From the NCBI RefSeq assembly GCF_001458255.1, contig NZ_CYSB01000041.1:220078-284077 (forward strand): a stretch of 64,000 nucleotides of DNA. Direction: 5' to 3'. The stretch is from Thalassovita autumnalis. GTDB lineage: Bacteria; Pseudomonadota; Alphaproteobacteria; Rhodobacterales; Rhodobacteraceae. The translations under genes were made by a program, and so were the position numbers. Positions 39,605 through 48,756 of this stretch are shown here, piece after piece (positions within the stretch are counted from its first letter, which is position 1; each line of letters opens with the position of its first letter). The notes under the pieces are model-generated. The model saw only the letters and a list, made by a program, of their open reading frames with translations, was not told the DNA's origin and made no database searches.

Positions 39605-42038
39605 GAAACGTGTCTCCGTCCGCCTCTCCGCAACCGGTGGGCGCCAGGTGCGTGCCGAACTCGAGGGTGTCGGAGAGGCAGGTGCGCGCGGCTTGGGGCG
39701 CCTCAGCCGCGAGCTGGACCAAGCCAATGCGCGTATGGCGGCCTTTGGGCGCCGGGCCCGGATTGCCGCCACCGCTGCCGCCACCGCCTTGGCCGGTGCT
39801 GTTGTCGCGATGACCCGCTCGACGGTTTCTGCCGCCAACGAAATCAACCAGCTCAGCCAGGTCGCCAATGCGAACCCGGAGGTTTTCCAGCGCTGGTCGG
39901 CGGCCTCCGCCACCGTCGGAATAGAACAAGAAAAGCTCGCCGACATCCTGAAGGACGTGAACGACCGCGTCGGCGACTTCCTGCAGACAGGTGGCGGTCC
40001 TATGGCGGATTTCTTCGAGAACATCGCGCCAAGAGTAGGTGTGACGGCGGACCAGTTCGCCCGGCTTTCGGGGCCGGAAGCGCTACAACTCTATGTCGAC
40101 AGCCTCGAGCGCGCGGGCGTCAGCCAACAGGAGATGACCTTCTATCTCGAGGCTATGGCCTCGGATGCAACGCGGCTGATCCCGCTCCTGCAAAACGGCG
40201 GCGCAGAAATGACCCGCCTCGGGACACAAGCGCAGGCCCTTGGGGCGGTGCTCGATGCAGATGCCATCGCCGCCATGCGCCGGTCGGAACTCGCGCTGGT
40301 CAGCATTGGGCAGGTCTTCACCGGCGTGCGCAATCGGATCGCTGTCGCGCTGGCCCCGTCGCTGGAAGCGGTGGCCAATGCGTTTGTCGCCCTTGCGTCC
40401 AGCACCAGCCCAATCAGTCGGGCCTTTGATGCTGTGCTGGCCAACCTTGATAGGCTGGCGATCTATGCGGGGACATTTGCCAGTTTCCTTGTCGGTCGCT
40501 GGGTGGCCGCGATGGCGGCGGCCGCCCTGTCGGTGCGGGGATTGGCCACGACGCTCGTTGTTTTGCGCGGAGCGCTTATCCGTACTGGCATCGGTGCCCT
40601 CATCGTCGGTGCCGGGGAACTTGTCTACTGGTTCACCCGGCTGGCGTCTGGCGCAGGCGGCTTCGGCGAGGCCATGCGGCTCTTGAAGGATGTCGCGGTC
40701 GAGGTCTGGGAACGGATCAAGATGGGCGCCAACGCCGCGGGATCGCGCGCCACGGCCATGTTCTATGATCTCAAAGCCGATGCTGCGACCGGGATGGCTG
40801 GAGCGATAGAGAGTGTGGTCGCCTTCGGCAACACTACGGCGAATACCTTCGAGGGTGCACTCTTGGCCGTCCGCGAAATCTGGTCGCGCCTGCCGGATGT
40901 GATCGGGGATCTTGTCTTCTCGGCTGCCAACCGCATGCTCGACGGGATCGAAGCCATGTTGAACGGCGCAATCCGCAGGATCGACGCCTTTACAGGAAAC
41001 ATTCGCGATGCGCTGGCGGCTGTCGGCATCGAGACCACCTTTGGTCAGATCGGCGAAATCAGTCTTGGTGACATCCCAAACCCCTTTTCCGGGGCCTCCG
41101 CCGACGCTGGAACGGCTGCAGCAGAGGCCTTTCGCCGAGCCTTCGAAGACAACCCGCTCACGCCCCCTGACCTTGGCCTTGATGCAATTGCTGCCGAGGC
41201 GCTGTCCACCGCGAACACCTACCGTCAGGCCGCCACCGATCTCGCCAATGGCGCGACGGCACCACTCACCTCCTGGGGTGCGCTGCGTGACGCTGTTGCG
41301 GGCACCGGCGAAGAAGGTGCAGCGGCGCTGGATGAGGCCACGGCCTCTGCAGATCGGCTGTCGGATGCCATGGGGCGCGCGGGAGGGGCTGCGGGCAGCG
41401 CTGGAGATCGGATCGCCACTGGGTGGCGTGCAGTCTCAGAATCTCTTCAAGCCTATGCTACCGACGCCCTGAACTGGGGCAAAGGCCTCGGCGAAACCCT
41501 GACCAGCGCCTTCAGCGGTGCAGAAAGCGCATTCCGAAGCTTCGTCGAGACCGGCAAGTTCGACTTCAAGGGCCTCGTGCGCTCAATCTTGGCGGACCTT
41601 GCGGTCCTGTCGTTCAAGCGCGCGGTGCTGGGGCCCATCGCCTCGGCGCTCTCGGGCATCTTCGGCGGCGGGTCCGTCGTGGCGGCCGTTTCGCATGCGG
41701 GCGGCATCGTAGGGTTATCGGGACACACTCGCTCGGTACCAGCGCTGGCGTTCGCGGCGGCGCCCCGGATGCATTCCGGCGGTTGGGCTGGTCTCCGCCC
41801 CGACGAGGTCCCGACGATCCTGCAGCGTGGGGAACGGGTGCTCAACCGGCGCGAAGCAACTGACTATGGCCGAGGCGGCAGCATTGGCGCGGGCGTCACC
41901 GTGAACATCGACGCGCGCGGGGCGCAGATGGGTGTGGCTGAGCAGATCGATGCGCGCCTTCGCGCGGCCATCCCCGAGATCGCGCGCATTGCCAAGGAAA
42001 GCGTGGCCGATGGGCGGCGCCGGGGTCAGGTGATCTGA
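39597..42038 (+). CDS. Tail tape measure protein
   Basis: 813 residues, the longest gene between chaperones and tail tip, with length setting the tail. The N-terminal helical part (VSVRLSATGGRQVRAELEGVGEAGARGLGRLSREL) is typical. Hydrophobic segments lie at about residues 55-75 and 295-350. Near residue 650 comes FDFKGLVRSILADLAVLSFKRAVLGPIASALSGIFGGG, the lambda-tail-H C-terminal module. It is expected to be ejected with DNA and to help membrane passage. It overlaps GT by 8 bp. Confidence 0.95.
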   Translation: MAEKRVSVRLSATGGRQVRAELEGVGEAGARGLGRLSRELDQANARMAAFGRRARIAATAAATALAGAVVAMTRSTVSAANEINQLSQVANANPEVFQRWSAASATVGIEQEKLADILKDVNDRVGDFLQTGGGPMADFFENIAPRVGVTADQFARLSGPEALQLYVDSLERAGVSQQEMTFYLEAMASDATRLIPLLQNGGAEMTRLGTQAQALGAVLDADAIAAMRRSELALVSIGQVFTGVRNRIAVALAPSLEAVANAFVALASSTSPISRAFDAVLANLDRLAIYAGTFASFLVGRWVAAMAAAALSVRGLATTLVVLRGALIRTGIGALIVGAGELVYWFTRLASGAGGFGEAMRLLKDVAVEVWERIKMGANAAGSRATAMFYDLKADAATGMAGAIESVVAFGNTTANTFEGALLAVREIWSRLPDVIGDLVFSAANRMLDGIEAMLNGAIRRIDAFTGNIRDALAAVGIETTFGQIGEISLGDIPNPFSGASADAGTAAAEAFRRAFEDNPLTPPDLGLDAIAAEALSTANTYRQAATDLANGATAPLTSWGALRDAVAGTGEEGAAALDEATASADRLSDAMGRAGGAAGSAGDRIATGWRAVSESLQAYATDALNWGKGLGETLTSAFSGAESAFRSFVETGKFDFKGLVRSILADLAVLSFKRAVLGPIASALSGIFGGGSVVAAVSHAGGIVGLSGHTRSVPALAFAAAPRMHSGGWAGLRPDEVPTILQRGERVLNRREATDYGRGGSIGAGVTVNIDARGAQMGVAEQIDARLRAAIPEIARIAKESVADGRRRGQVI

Positions 42039-42039
42039 A

Positions 42040-42627
42040 ATGGCCATTCCTGTCTTGCCGTTGACGCTCGTCACCTCGCTTGAGCGGCGGCTGGTCACAT
42101 CAGTCGCCGAGGCGCGCTCGCCGTTCACCGGCACATCCCAGATCCAGGACTGGGGGGCCTCATGGTGGGAGTACCAGTTTGAGATGGCGGTGACCCAAGG
42201 GGGCAAGGCTCGGCGGCTCTCGGCCTTCTTCACCGCGCTGGGCGGATTGCGAGGCCGGTTCCTGTTCCCCGATCCCTCGATCGAGGTACCGGTGGCGGCA
42301 GGCAACCCTTATGTCACTGAGGCGCAGGTTGCAGGATCCTCAACCCTGCGCACGGCCGGGTGGGGACTTGGGCTTCGCGCGGGGGATTTCTTCCAGCTGG
42401 GCAGCGATGTGACGACGCGGCTCTATCAGCTGACTGCCGATGTGACGCCCGTGGGCAGTGAGGCGACGTTGGAGTTTGTACCACCGCTTCGGGCTTCCGT
42501 GCCGGTCGGCACGCTTCTCGGCCTCGATGCCCCGTCGGTCCTGTTGCGGCTGACGGCCCCGATTCCCTCGGTCATCGGTCGGGCTGATCAGCACCGTTTC
42601 ACGATCTCCGCCCGCGAAGCCCTTTAA
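42040..42627 (+). CDS. Distal tail protein
   Basis: 195 residues beginning one base after the tape measure stop. The sequence (LVTSLERRLVTSVAEARSPFTGTSQIQDWGASWWEYQFEM, FFTALGGLRGRFLFPDPS) resembles the DUF2460-like distal tail proteins of siphoviruses and gene transfer agents, which cap the tube end and hold the hub. In lambda the matching place is M/L. Confidence 0.7.
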   Translation: MAIPVLPLTLVTSLERRLVTSVAEARSPFTGTSQIQDWGASWWEYQFEMAVTQGGKARRLSAFFTALGGLRGRFLFPDPSIEVPVAAGNPYVTEAQVAGSSTLRTAGWGLGLRAGDFFQLGSDVTTRLYQLTADVTPVGSEATLEFVPPLRASVPVGTLLGLDAPSVLLRLTAPIPSVIGRADQHRFTISAREAL

Positions 42628-42643
42628 CCAGCGAGGCCCTCTA

Positions 42644-43204
42644 ATGAGCCGTGATCTCACCGTCGCCTTCGCCACCGCGTTGGCTGATCAAAACCTCAGG
42701 CCGGTCATCTTCTTCGAAGGGCAGTTCGCCACGGGCTGGGTTCGGATCTGGTCTGGGCTGGGAGAGGTCAGCTGGAACGGTCAAAGCTGGGCCGGTGCCG
42801 GGTCTCTGCTTGGGCTCGGGGCCATCGATGAAACCGGCGAGGTCGTGGCTGGCGGCACGGCCGTATCGCTTTCCGGCGTGCCGCTTGATCTCGTGCAGAT
42901 GGCCATCGATGAAGCGCGTCAGGGGCTGCCGGGCCGGATCTGGCTGGGGCTTCTGGCCGAGAATGGCAGCATCATTGCTGATCCGGTTCAGGCATTCTCG
43001 GGCCGCCTCGATGTTCCAGAAATCAAGGATGATGCGGACACCTGCACGATCACCATCAGTTATGAGAGCCGGTTGATCGACCTGACCGTGGCGCGGACCT
43101 GGCGCTACACACACGAAAGCCAGCAGGTCTTGTTCCCGGGCGACCTTGGCTTCGAATATGTGACCGCGATCCAGGACCGCGAAATCACGTGGGGGCGCGG
43201 ATGA
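42644..43204 (+). CDS. Tail hub-associated protein (DUF2163-like position)
   Basis: 186 residues (RPVIFFEGQFATGWVRIWSGLGEVSWNGQSWAGAGSLLGLG). A beta-rich protein with the GEVSWNGQSW type repeats of minor tail proteins between distal tail and peptidase genes. The end TYESRLIDLTVARTWRYTHE-like text recalls hub proteins of rhodobacterial phages. It may hold an iron-sulfur cluster, as lambda gpL does, but no Cys cluster is seen. It overlaps the next gene by ATGA. Confidence 0.6.
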   Translation: MSRDLTVAFATALADQNLRPVIFFEGQFATGWVRIWSGLGEVSWNGQSWAGAGSLLGLGAIDETGEVVAGGTAVSLSGVPLDLVQMAIDEARQGLPGRIWLGLLAENGSIIADPVQAFSGRLDVPEIKDDADTCTITISYESRLIDLTVARTWRYTHESQQVLFPGDLGFEYVTAIQDREITWGRG

Positions 43205-43614
43205 TGCGCCCCCGCGTTGACCACTGGGAACGCCTGCTCGCAGCGGCGATCGATACCGCACGAGCAAAGCCCTTTGTCTGGGGCCTCCATGATTGCCCAA
43301 CCTTCGCATTCGAGACGCGCATGATTCTGACCGGCGGTGAGGATGTCGCGACCCTCTGGCGAGGGCGCTACACCACCGCGCTTGGCGGTGCGCGTGTGAT
43401 GCGCCGTCTGGGCTGGGCCTCGCTCGAGGACATGGGTCGTGCGCTTTTAGGCGAACCACGCCCGGGCGTTTTGTTGGCCCAACGCGGCGATATCGTTCTG
43501 GCCGACACCGGCCTCGGCTTTGGCGTCTGTACTGGAGCGCAGGCCGTTGGCATGGCACCTGAAGGCCTCGTGACTGTACCGCTGACCTCCTGCCGGTTTG
43601 CCTGGCACATTTGA
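43201..43614 (+). CDS. DUF6950-like NlpC/P60-related tail tip protein
   Basis: 137 residues. PFVWGLHDCPTFAFE has the Trp-Gly-x-x-Asp-Cys pattern of NlpC/P60 peptidases with a Cys nucleophile, and QRGDIVL the second conserved strand. The expected catalytic His is replaced near FGVCTGAQAVGM, so it may be inactive or use another residue. In lambda the gpK tail tip protein of the same place has a peptidase domain for cell wall penetration. Confidence 0.65.
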   Translation: MMRPRVDHWERLLAAAIDTARAKPFVWGLHDCPTFAFETRMILTGGEDVATLWRGRYTTALGGARVMRRLGWASLEDMGRALLGEPRPGVLLAQRGDIVLADTGLGFGVCTGAQAVGMAPEGLVTVPLTSCRFAWHI

Positions 43615-43629
43615 ATTCGGATCCACTCC

Positions 43630-46176
43630 ATGCCCTTCATCGTGACAGCCGTCACCGCGATCGCGGGGGCGATCAGCGGCGTATTGGCTGCAGGCGGCAT
43701 TGGTGCCGCGCTTTTGCGGATCGGTGGCACGCTGATTCTCTCCTATGCGGCGCAGGCCCTGATGCCGAAGCCGCAGACAACGATGCAGCCGCGGACGGTC
43801 ACGATCCGCGAGCCCGTGGTGCCCCGCGATCTGGTCTATGGCCGCACCCGAAAGGGCGGGGTCATCGTCTTCCTTCACTCCTCGGGGCCGGACAACAAAT
43901 ACCTCGATCTGGTGATCGTGCTGGCCACGCATCGGGTCAAATCGATCGGGGCCATCTACTTTGAAGGCGAAGTGGCAGTGAATGCCGCTGGGGCCGCGCA
44001 GGGCCGCTGGGCTGGAAAGGTTGTCGTCGAGAAGAAACTGGGTACGGCCAACCAGACGGCCTTTGCGGGCCTCAAGGCAGCGCTGCCCGACAAGTGGACC
44101 GAGAACCATCAGCTTCGGGGCTGTGCGGCCATTCGGCTGCGCCTCACCTATGACCAGGACGCCTTCCCGGGCGGCATCCCGAACATCACGGTCGATCTCG
44201 AGGGAAAGGACGACATCTGGGATCCGCGGACGCAAACCGCGGGCTATTCGGAAAACCCCGCCCTATGCCTTGCCGATTATATGGCGAATGCAACCTGGGG
44301 CATCGGGGCGCGCATCGGCCAGCCCGACGGGATTGACGAGATCTCCTTGGTCGAAGCCGCGAACATCTGCGACGAGACCGTTCCACTCGCCGGCGGTGGG
44401 GCAGAGCCGCGTTACGCCTGCAACGGGGTGATCACCCTCTCGGAGGTCCCGAAGACGATCATTGAGGGGATGCTCTCCTCCTTCGCCGGGCGCTGTGCCT
44501 TTTCGGGCGGGTCCTGGCGCATCCATGCGGGCGCGTGGCGCGCGCCGGATGTCGCGCTGACCTCGGACCATGTCCGCGAGGGCGGGCTGACGCTCGCGAC
44601 GCGCGTGACGATGTCCTCGAACTTCAACGGGGTGCGGGGGCAGTTTGTCAGCCCCGAGAACGATTGGCAGCCTGACGACTTCCCAGCTTACGCCTCGGAT
44701 GTTTATCTCGCCGAGGACGGCGGGGAGCGAAAATGGCGCGACATCTCGCTGCCCTTCACGATCTCGGCCGCCATGGCGCAGCGGCTGGCCAAGATCGAGC
44801 TGGAACGCGCTCGCCGGCAGATGACGGTGCGGCTCTCGGGCAAGCTCTCAGCTTGGGCGGCCACCGTCGGCGATGTGGTGACGCTGTCCTATGCGCGTTG
44901 GGGCTTTGCCGCGAAACCCTTCGAGGTGCATGGGGTCAGCCTTGATCTGACAGCTTCGGGCGATGGCGCACTGCTCATGCCGGAGCTCGTTCTGCGCGAG
45001 ACCTCGCCCCTCGTCTATGACTGGTCGGCGTCCGAGCAGCAGATCTACGCAGCTGCCCCACGCACAGCGCTGCCCAATGCTTACGACATCCCGGCACCCG
45101 GCGCGCCACAGGTTACCGAGGACCTCTATGTCACGCGGGATGGGGGCGGACTAAAGGTTCTGGCCAAGATCAGCTGGGAAGCTGCACCGTCTGGGTTTGT
45201 CTCTGCATACCAGCTGCAGGGGAAACTGGCGGACGCAACCGAGTGGATCGACTATGGACGCACTGATGGCACCACACTGGAAATCCGCGACATTGCCCCA
45301 GGAGAATGGGCTTTCCGTGTAAAGGCGATCTCAGTTCTGGGCGTTTCTTCGCCTTGGCAACAGACTGCGGCAGAGATCCTCGGGCTGACTGCGCCGCCAG
45401 CGCAACTCGAGAATGTCACGCTGCAAACGGCAGGCGGGCTCGCCATCCTGAAATGGACACGCTCGTCCGATCCCGATGTTCGCGTGGGCGGCAACATCGT
45501 GATCCGGCATTCGAAGGAAGCAACGGCCACTTGGGCTGACAGTTATTCGATGGACCGGGTCTCGGGTGGCGAAGCCATCGCCGTCGTACCCCTCAAACCC
45601 GGGACCTACCTGATACGAGCTGAGGACAGCGGCGGCCGTGCCGGTCCAGAAACCCGGGTCTCGACCAAGGGTGCGCAGGTGCTGGCCTTCTCGACCTTGG
45701 ACTTTCTGCAGGCTGATCCCGGCTTCTTCGGCCCGAAATCAGGGCTACAGGTTACGGGTTCGACCCTGACGCTCGCCACGGCGACCGCAGATGGCGTGAC
45801 GCAGGCCACCACGATGGAGGGGCAGTACGCCTTTGCCGCCGGGCTCGATCTCGGCACGGTGAAGCGGGTCCGTCTACGCTCAGAGATTGGCGTTGCAGCC
45901 TTGGCGCTGAATGACCGGATCGATGCCCGCACCGCGCTGATGGATACATGGGCCGACTTTGACGGATCAGCGGGTGCAGAAATCGATGTGCTCTTCGAAA
46001 TCCGCGAGACCGATGACGATCCGGCCGCATCGCCGAACTGGGGTCCCTGGGGCCGGCTCGACAACCACGAAATCGAGGCCCGCGCGGTAGAGGCGCGGGC
46101 GTTTCTCACGACGAAGGATGCGTCCTACACGCCCATCGTCAGCCAATTGCGGCTCTATGCCGATGAGGTCGCGTAA
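43630..46176 (+). CDS. Tail tip/host specificity protein (gpJ-like)
   Basis: 848 residues. An N-terminal hydrophobic helix (VTAVTAIAGAISGVLAAGGI) is followed by the gpJ start (VPRDLVYGRTRKGGVIVFLHSS). The central hub domains, about 150-450, contain ENPALCLADYMANATWGIGARI. After these come fibronectin type III-like repeats (PSGFVSAYQLQG, KWTRSSDPDVRVGGNIVIRHS) and a beta C-terminus. It forms the central tip that recognises the cell surface. It shares one base with the next gene. Confidence 0.9.
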   Translation: MPFIVTAVTAIAGAISGVLAAGGIGAALLRIGGTLILSYAAQALMPKPQTTMQPRTVTIREPVVPRDLVYGRTRKGGVIVFLHSSGPDNKYLDLVIVLATHRVKSIGAIYFEGEVAVNAAGAAQGRWAGKVVVEKKLGTANQTAFAGLKAALPDKWTENHQLRGCAAIRLRLTYDQDAFPGGIPNITVDLEGKDDIWDPRTQTAGYSENPALCLADYMANATWGIGARIGQPDGIDEISLVEAANICDETVPLAGGGAEPRYACNGVITLSEVPKTIIEGMLSSFAGRCAFSGGSWRIHAGAWRAPDVALTSDHVREGGLTLATRVTMSSNFNGVRGQFVSPENDWQPDDFPAYASDVYLAEDGGERKWRDISLPFTISAAMAQRLAKIELERARRQMTVRLSGKLSAWAATVGDVVTLSYARWGFAAKPFEVHGVSLDLTASGDGALLMPELVLRETSPLVYDWSASEQQIYAAAPRTALPNAYDIPAPGAPQVTEDLYVTRDGGGLKVLAKISWEAAPSGFVSAYQLQGKLADATEWIDYGRTDGTTLEIRDIAPGEWAFRVKAISVLGVSSPWQQTAAEILGLTAPPAQLENVTLQTAGGLAILKWTRSSDPDVRVGGNIVIRHSKEATATWADSYSMDRVSGGEAIAVVPLKPGTYLIRAEDSGGRAGPETRVSTKGAQVLAFSTLDFLQADPGFFGPKSGLQVTGSTLTLATATADGVTQATTMEGQYAFAAGLDLGTVKRVRLRSEIGVAALALNDRIDARTALMDTWADFDGSAGAEIDVLFEIRETDDDPAASPNWGPWGRLDNHEIEARAVEARAFLTTKDASYTPIVSQLRLYADEVA

Positions 46177-46832
46177 TGCCCCAGACATCCAGCTTCGTGA
46201 TCGCGAACGACGCGGGCGCGGCCGTTCGGGCGCGCATCAATGAGGTGATCGCCGCGCTGCAATCGACAAGTGCCGGGGCCTCGGCTCCCGTCGCCACGAC
46301 CGCGGGCATGCTCTGGGTCGATACGTCGGTCTCGCCGCCGGTTCTGCGCCGCCGGAATGCCACCAACACGGGCTGGGATGCGCTCTTGGATGCGGCAGGC
46401 AATCTGGCGGGTCTGGCAAACACGGCCATGGCGCGCACGAACCTTGGTCTTGGGACAATGGCGACGAAATCTGCCGCCGATTACGATGCAGCGATTGCGG
46501 CGAAAGCGGCCTTGTCCGGGGCAACCTTCACAGGGGTCGTCACTGCCCCGAACTTCGTCTCCTCGTCCGATGCGAGGCTGAAATCCGATGTTGAGACCAT
46601 CGTCGACGCGCTGGCCTTGGTCAGCGCCTTGCGCGGCGTGCGCTTCACGATGGATGGCACGCGCCAGATCGGCGTCATCGCACAGGAGGTCGAGACAGTC
46701 CTGCCCGAAGTCGTCCGTGACAACGAGGCGGGTCAGCTCTCCGTCGCCTACGGCAATATCACCGGCCTTCTGATCGAGGCCGTCAAGGAACTGGCCGCCC
46801 GAGTCGCGGCGCTCGAGGAGGCACGCCCATGA
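46176..46832 (+). CDS. Tail fibre protein with C-terminal S74 chaperone domain
   Basis: 218 residues. The N-terminal 100 residues have fibre text (TTAGMLWVDTSVSPPVLRRRNATNTGW, MARTNLGLGTMATKSAADYDAAI). The last 90 residues are an intramolecular chaperone with the [17 protein letters not shown] start, autocleavage Ser, and QIGVIAQEVETVLPEVV. Such domains trimerise the fibre then cut themselves off. The same C-terminal module occurs in the 50295 gene. It overlaps holin by 4 bp. Confidence 0.85.
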   Translation: MPQTSSFVIANDAGAAVRARINEVIAALQSTSAGASAPVATTAGMLWVDTSVSPPVLRRRNATNTGWDALLDAAGNLAGLANTAMARTNLGLGTMATKSAADYDAAIAAKAALSGATFTGVVTAPNFVSSSDARLKSDVETIVDALALVSALRGVRFTMDGTRQIGVIAQEVETVLPEVVRDNEAGQLSVAYGNITGLLIEAVKELAARVAALEEARP

Positions 46833-47140
46833 ATGATGGTGGGTTCATCGACATGATCAACTCGTTCTTCGGAGGTGCCGTGACCACGCTGATCGGCGCC
46901 TTCACCGGACGGCTGATGTGGCATTCGGGGGAGGTGAAGCTCGGCAATCGCCGCTTCTTCGGCAAGGAACTTCTCTGGGAAATCCCCGTCGCCGTCGGCA
47001 TGGCGCTGATCGGGGAGGCGGCGGCGCGTTACATTGGCCTGTCGCAGCCGGTCTCGACGGGGTTCGTGGCAACCCTTGCCTATCTCGGGCCCCGCGGGGC
47101 GGAGGCACTTCTGGCCGCCTGGCTCTGCCGCAAGAAGTAA
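46829..47140 (+). CDS. Holin
   Basis: 103 residues with a charged start, then hydrophobic stretches (FFGGAVTTLIGAFTGRL, IPVAVGMALIGEAAARYIGL, STGFVATLAYLGPRGAEALLAAWL) and a basic end. This is the pattern of class I/II holins that make inner-membrane lesions and release endolysin. It is placed between fibres and endolysin, 75 bp from the latter with a terminator between. Confidence 0.75.
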   Translation: MNDGGFIDMINSFFGGAVTTLIGAFTGRLMWHSGEVKLGNRRFFGKELLWEIPVAVGMALIGEAAARYIGLSQPVSTGFVATLAYLGPRGAEALLAAWLCRKK

Positions 47141-47168
47141 CCCGCACACTCTTTCACACACATCACAC

Positions 47169-47195
47169 ACGCCGTCCCATCTGGGGCGGCGTTTT
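47169..47195 (+). terminator. Intrinsic terminator between holin and endolysin
   Basis: Stem ACGCCG-t-CCC with GGG-g-CGGCGT around a 4-nt loop, followed by TTTT. It is again inside the late operon, between holin and endolysin genes, and might attenuate lysis gene expression. Confidence 0.65.
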
Positions 47196-47215
47196 GCATT
47201 GCATGGGAGACAACC

Positions 47216-48148
47216 ATGACGCCGTTCGACATCGCCCGCAGCTACATCGGCACGACCGAGGGCCCGGGCTCCGCTGACAATCCTGTCATCATGGAGATGT
47301 ATGCCTCCGTTGGCCACGATTGGGTTGAGCATGATAGCGTCGCCTGGTGCGCAGCCTTCGTCGGACACTGCCTCGAGAAGGCCGGGATCAAATCCACCCG
47401 CAAGCTGACGGCGCGGTCTTATCTCGACTGGGGCATCCCGATCGAAGTGGCGGACGCCGAGCCGGGTGATATCGGCGTGATCCCCCGAGGCTCGTCCAGC
47501 TGGCAGGGGCATGTGTTCTTCATCGACCGGATCGAGGGACCATGGGTCTGGGGCCTCGGCGGCAATCAGAACGACGCTGTTAATGTGAAGCGCTATCCGG
47601 TCTCAAAGCTCCTCGGAGTGCGCCGTGCGGGCAATGTCGCGCCGAGCGTTACGATGTCCGTCGAGGCGGTGCAGCGACGGCTGAAAGACCTCGGCTATCA
47701 CGAGGTGGGTCAGATCGATGGAAAGATCGGGCCGCGCACCCGCGCTGCCATCCTGGCCTTTCGGCAGGACAACGTCCTGGCCCTCGTGCCCATCATCGAT
47801 GTGGCGCTGACCGATGCGCTGGACCGAGCGTCACCTCGCGAAATCGCACCTGAGAGGGCATCTGGCACGCCTGCAGAAAGCCGGATCGTAACAGCATCCA
47901 ATGCGCAGATCGGTCTCGGTGTCATTGGTGCTGCAGGCTCGATCGGCAGCCAGATCGCCCCGGCGCTGATGGAGGCCGAGCAGGCCCGCGACATGGCCGG
48001 GCGCGTGTTCACCTTGATCGGTCTGGAAAACGCGCTTTCCGATGCCCTGCCGTGGATTGGTGCGGGGGTGTTCATCGGCGTGGTGGTTTATGCGCTCCGC
48101 GCCAAGGCGGCCCGGATCGACGACCATCGGACGGGGAAAACGCCGTGA
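47216..48148 (+). CDS. Endolysin: TIGR02594-type amidase/peptidase with PG-binding and membrane anchor
   Basis: 310 residues. The N-terminal 140 residues are a CHAP-like enzyme of the TIGR02594 kind, with nucleophile Cys in SVAWCAAFVGHCLEKAG and His in WQGHVFFIDRI. A peptidoglycan-binding repeat follows at about residues 145-190 (VEAVQRRLKDLGYHEVGQIDGKIGPRTRAAILAFRQ). A C-terminal membrane helix (LPWIGAGVFIGVVVYAL) and basic tail end it. An endolysin with a C-terminal anchor is unusual and might be kept on the membrane till holin action. It overlaps the next gene by GTGA. Confidence 0.85.
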   Translation: MTPFDIARSYIGTTEGPGSADNPVIMEMYASVGHDWVEHDSVAWCAAFVGHCLEKAGIKSTRKLTARSYLDWGIPIEVADAEPGDIGVIPRGSSSWQGHVFFIDRIEGPWVWGLGGNQNDAVNVKRYPVSKLLGVRRAGNVAPSVTMSVEAVQRRLKDLGYHEVGQIDGKIGPRTRAAILAFRQDNVLALVPIIDVALTDALDRASPREIAPERASGTPAESRIVTASNAQIGLGVIGAAGSIGSQIAPALMEAEQARDMAGRVFTLIGLENALSDALPWIGAGVFIGVVVYALRAKAARIDDHRTGKTP

Positions 48149-48363
48149 CCTGGGTCTTGATCGTTGTCTCCTGCATCGCAGGCGACAGCCTGCCTGACTG
48201 CGGCAGTGGGATCAGCCCAGTTCGCTTTCCAGACTTCGCCACCTGCGAAGATGCCGCTGTTCGAACGCATGATCACATGCGGGCCAGCGCCGATGCGCGC
48301 GGGCAAACCCTACTGCTGCTCGATACGCGCTGCTTCGCCCTCTCACCGGGGGCACCCGCATGA
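48145..48363 (+). CDS. Small secreted-type protein in lysis operon
   Basis: 72 residues, GTG start inside the endolysin stop. A short hydrophobic N-terminus (MTWVLIVVSCIAG) is followed by a soluble part with paired cysteines (PDCGSG, FATCEDAAVRTHDHMR, DTRCFAL). Not recognised. The position suggests an accessory lysis protein or antiholin. It overlaps the spanin gene by ATGA. Confidence 0.55.
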   Translation: MTWVLIVVSCIAGDSLPDCGSGISPVRFPDFATCEDAAVRTHDHMRASADARGQTLLLLDTRCFALSPGAPA

Positions 48364-48617
48364 GTACCATCCTGACCATGCTATTCCCGGGCCTTGGTCG
48401 GCGCTTCGCCTATTGGGGAGCGCTTATCGCCGCGGTGTTCATCGCCGTCTGGATTCTGCTCCGGCAGGGCAAGCACGCCGCAGAGGCCGACCTCGCCATC
48501 CGCCGCGCCGATGCCCGTGTTCGCGCGCTGCAAACGTCCAAGGAAATCCGCCATGACCTTCAAAACACTGATCGTGCCGATCTTGAGCGTCGGGCTGACC
48601 GCTGGATGCGCGATTGA
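48360..48617 (+). CDS. Inner-membrane spanin (Rz-like)
   Basis: 85 residues: an N-terminal membrane anchor (RFAYWGALIAAVFIAVWILL) and a periplasmic helical part (AAEADLAIRRADARVRALQTSKEI), as in i-spanins. The o-spanin-like frame begins within it. Together they would fuse inner and outer membranes at the end of lysis. Family likeness to Rz is only in layout. Confidence 0.75.
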   Translation: MSTILTMLFPGLGRRFAYWGALIAAVFIAVWILLRQGKHAAEADLAIRRADARVRALQTSKEIRHDLQNTDRADLERRADRWMRD

Positions 48618-48756
48618 CCCGCGAGGTTTGCTGGACGATTGCGATTGGGCCGAGCCTATTCGCCCCTCGCGCCAGGACCTGCTGAGCGACGGCACTCTGG
48701 CGCAGATCGTCGCCCACAACGAGGTAGGCGCGCGGCTCTGCGGGTGGCAGCCATGA
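48553..48756 (+). CDS. Outer-membrane lipoprotein spanin (Rz1-like), overlapping Rz in another frame
   Basis: 67 residues from the ATG at 48553, inside the i-spanin gene in the +1 frame. A signal peptide (MTFKTLIVPILSVGLTAGC) ends in a perfect lipobox LTAGC. The mature part holds IRPSRQDLLSDGTLAQIVAHN and ends LCGWQP, text that recurs in phage lipoproteins at Rz1 positions. The 65-bp overlap is the classical Rz/Rz1 architecture. It couples to the next gene by ATGA. Confidence 0.8.
   Translation: MTFKTLIVPILSVGLTAGCAIDPRGLLDDCDWAEPIRPSRQDLLSDGTLAQIVAHNEVGARLCGWQP

Noticed and set aside
29051..46176. Gene transfer agent (RcGTA-like) instead of prophage
   Set aside because: Tail-tip genes recall GTA proteins, but gene order and families of terminase, portal, protease, decoration and capsid are lambda-type, and integrase, replication and lysis genes are all present.
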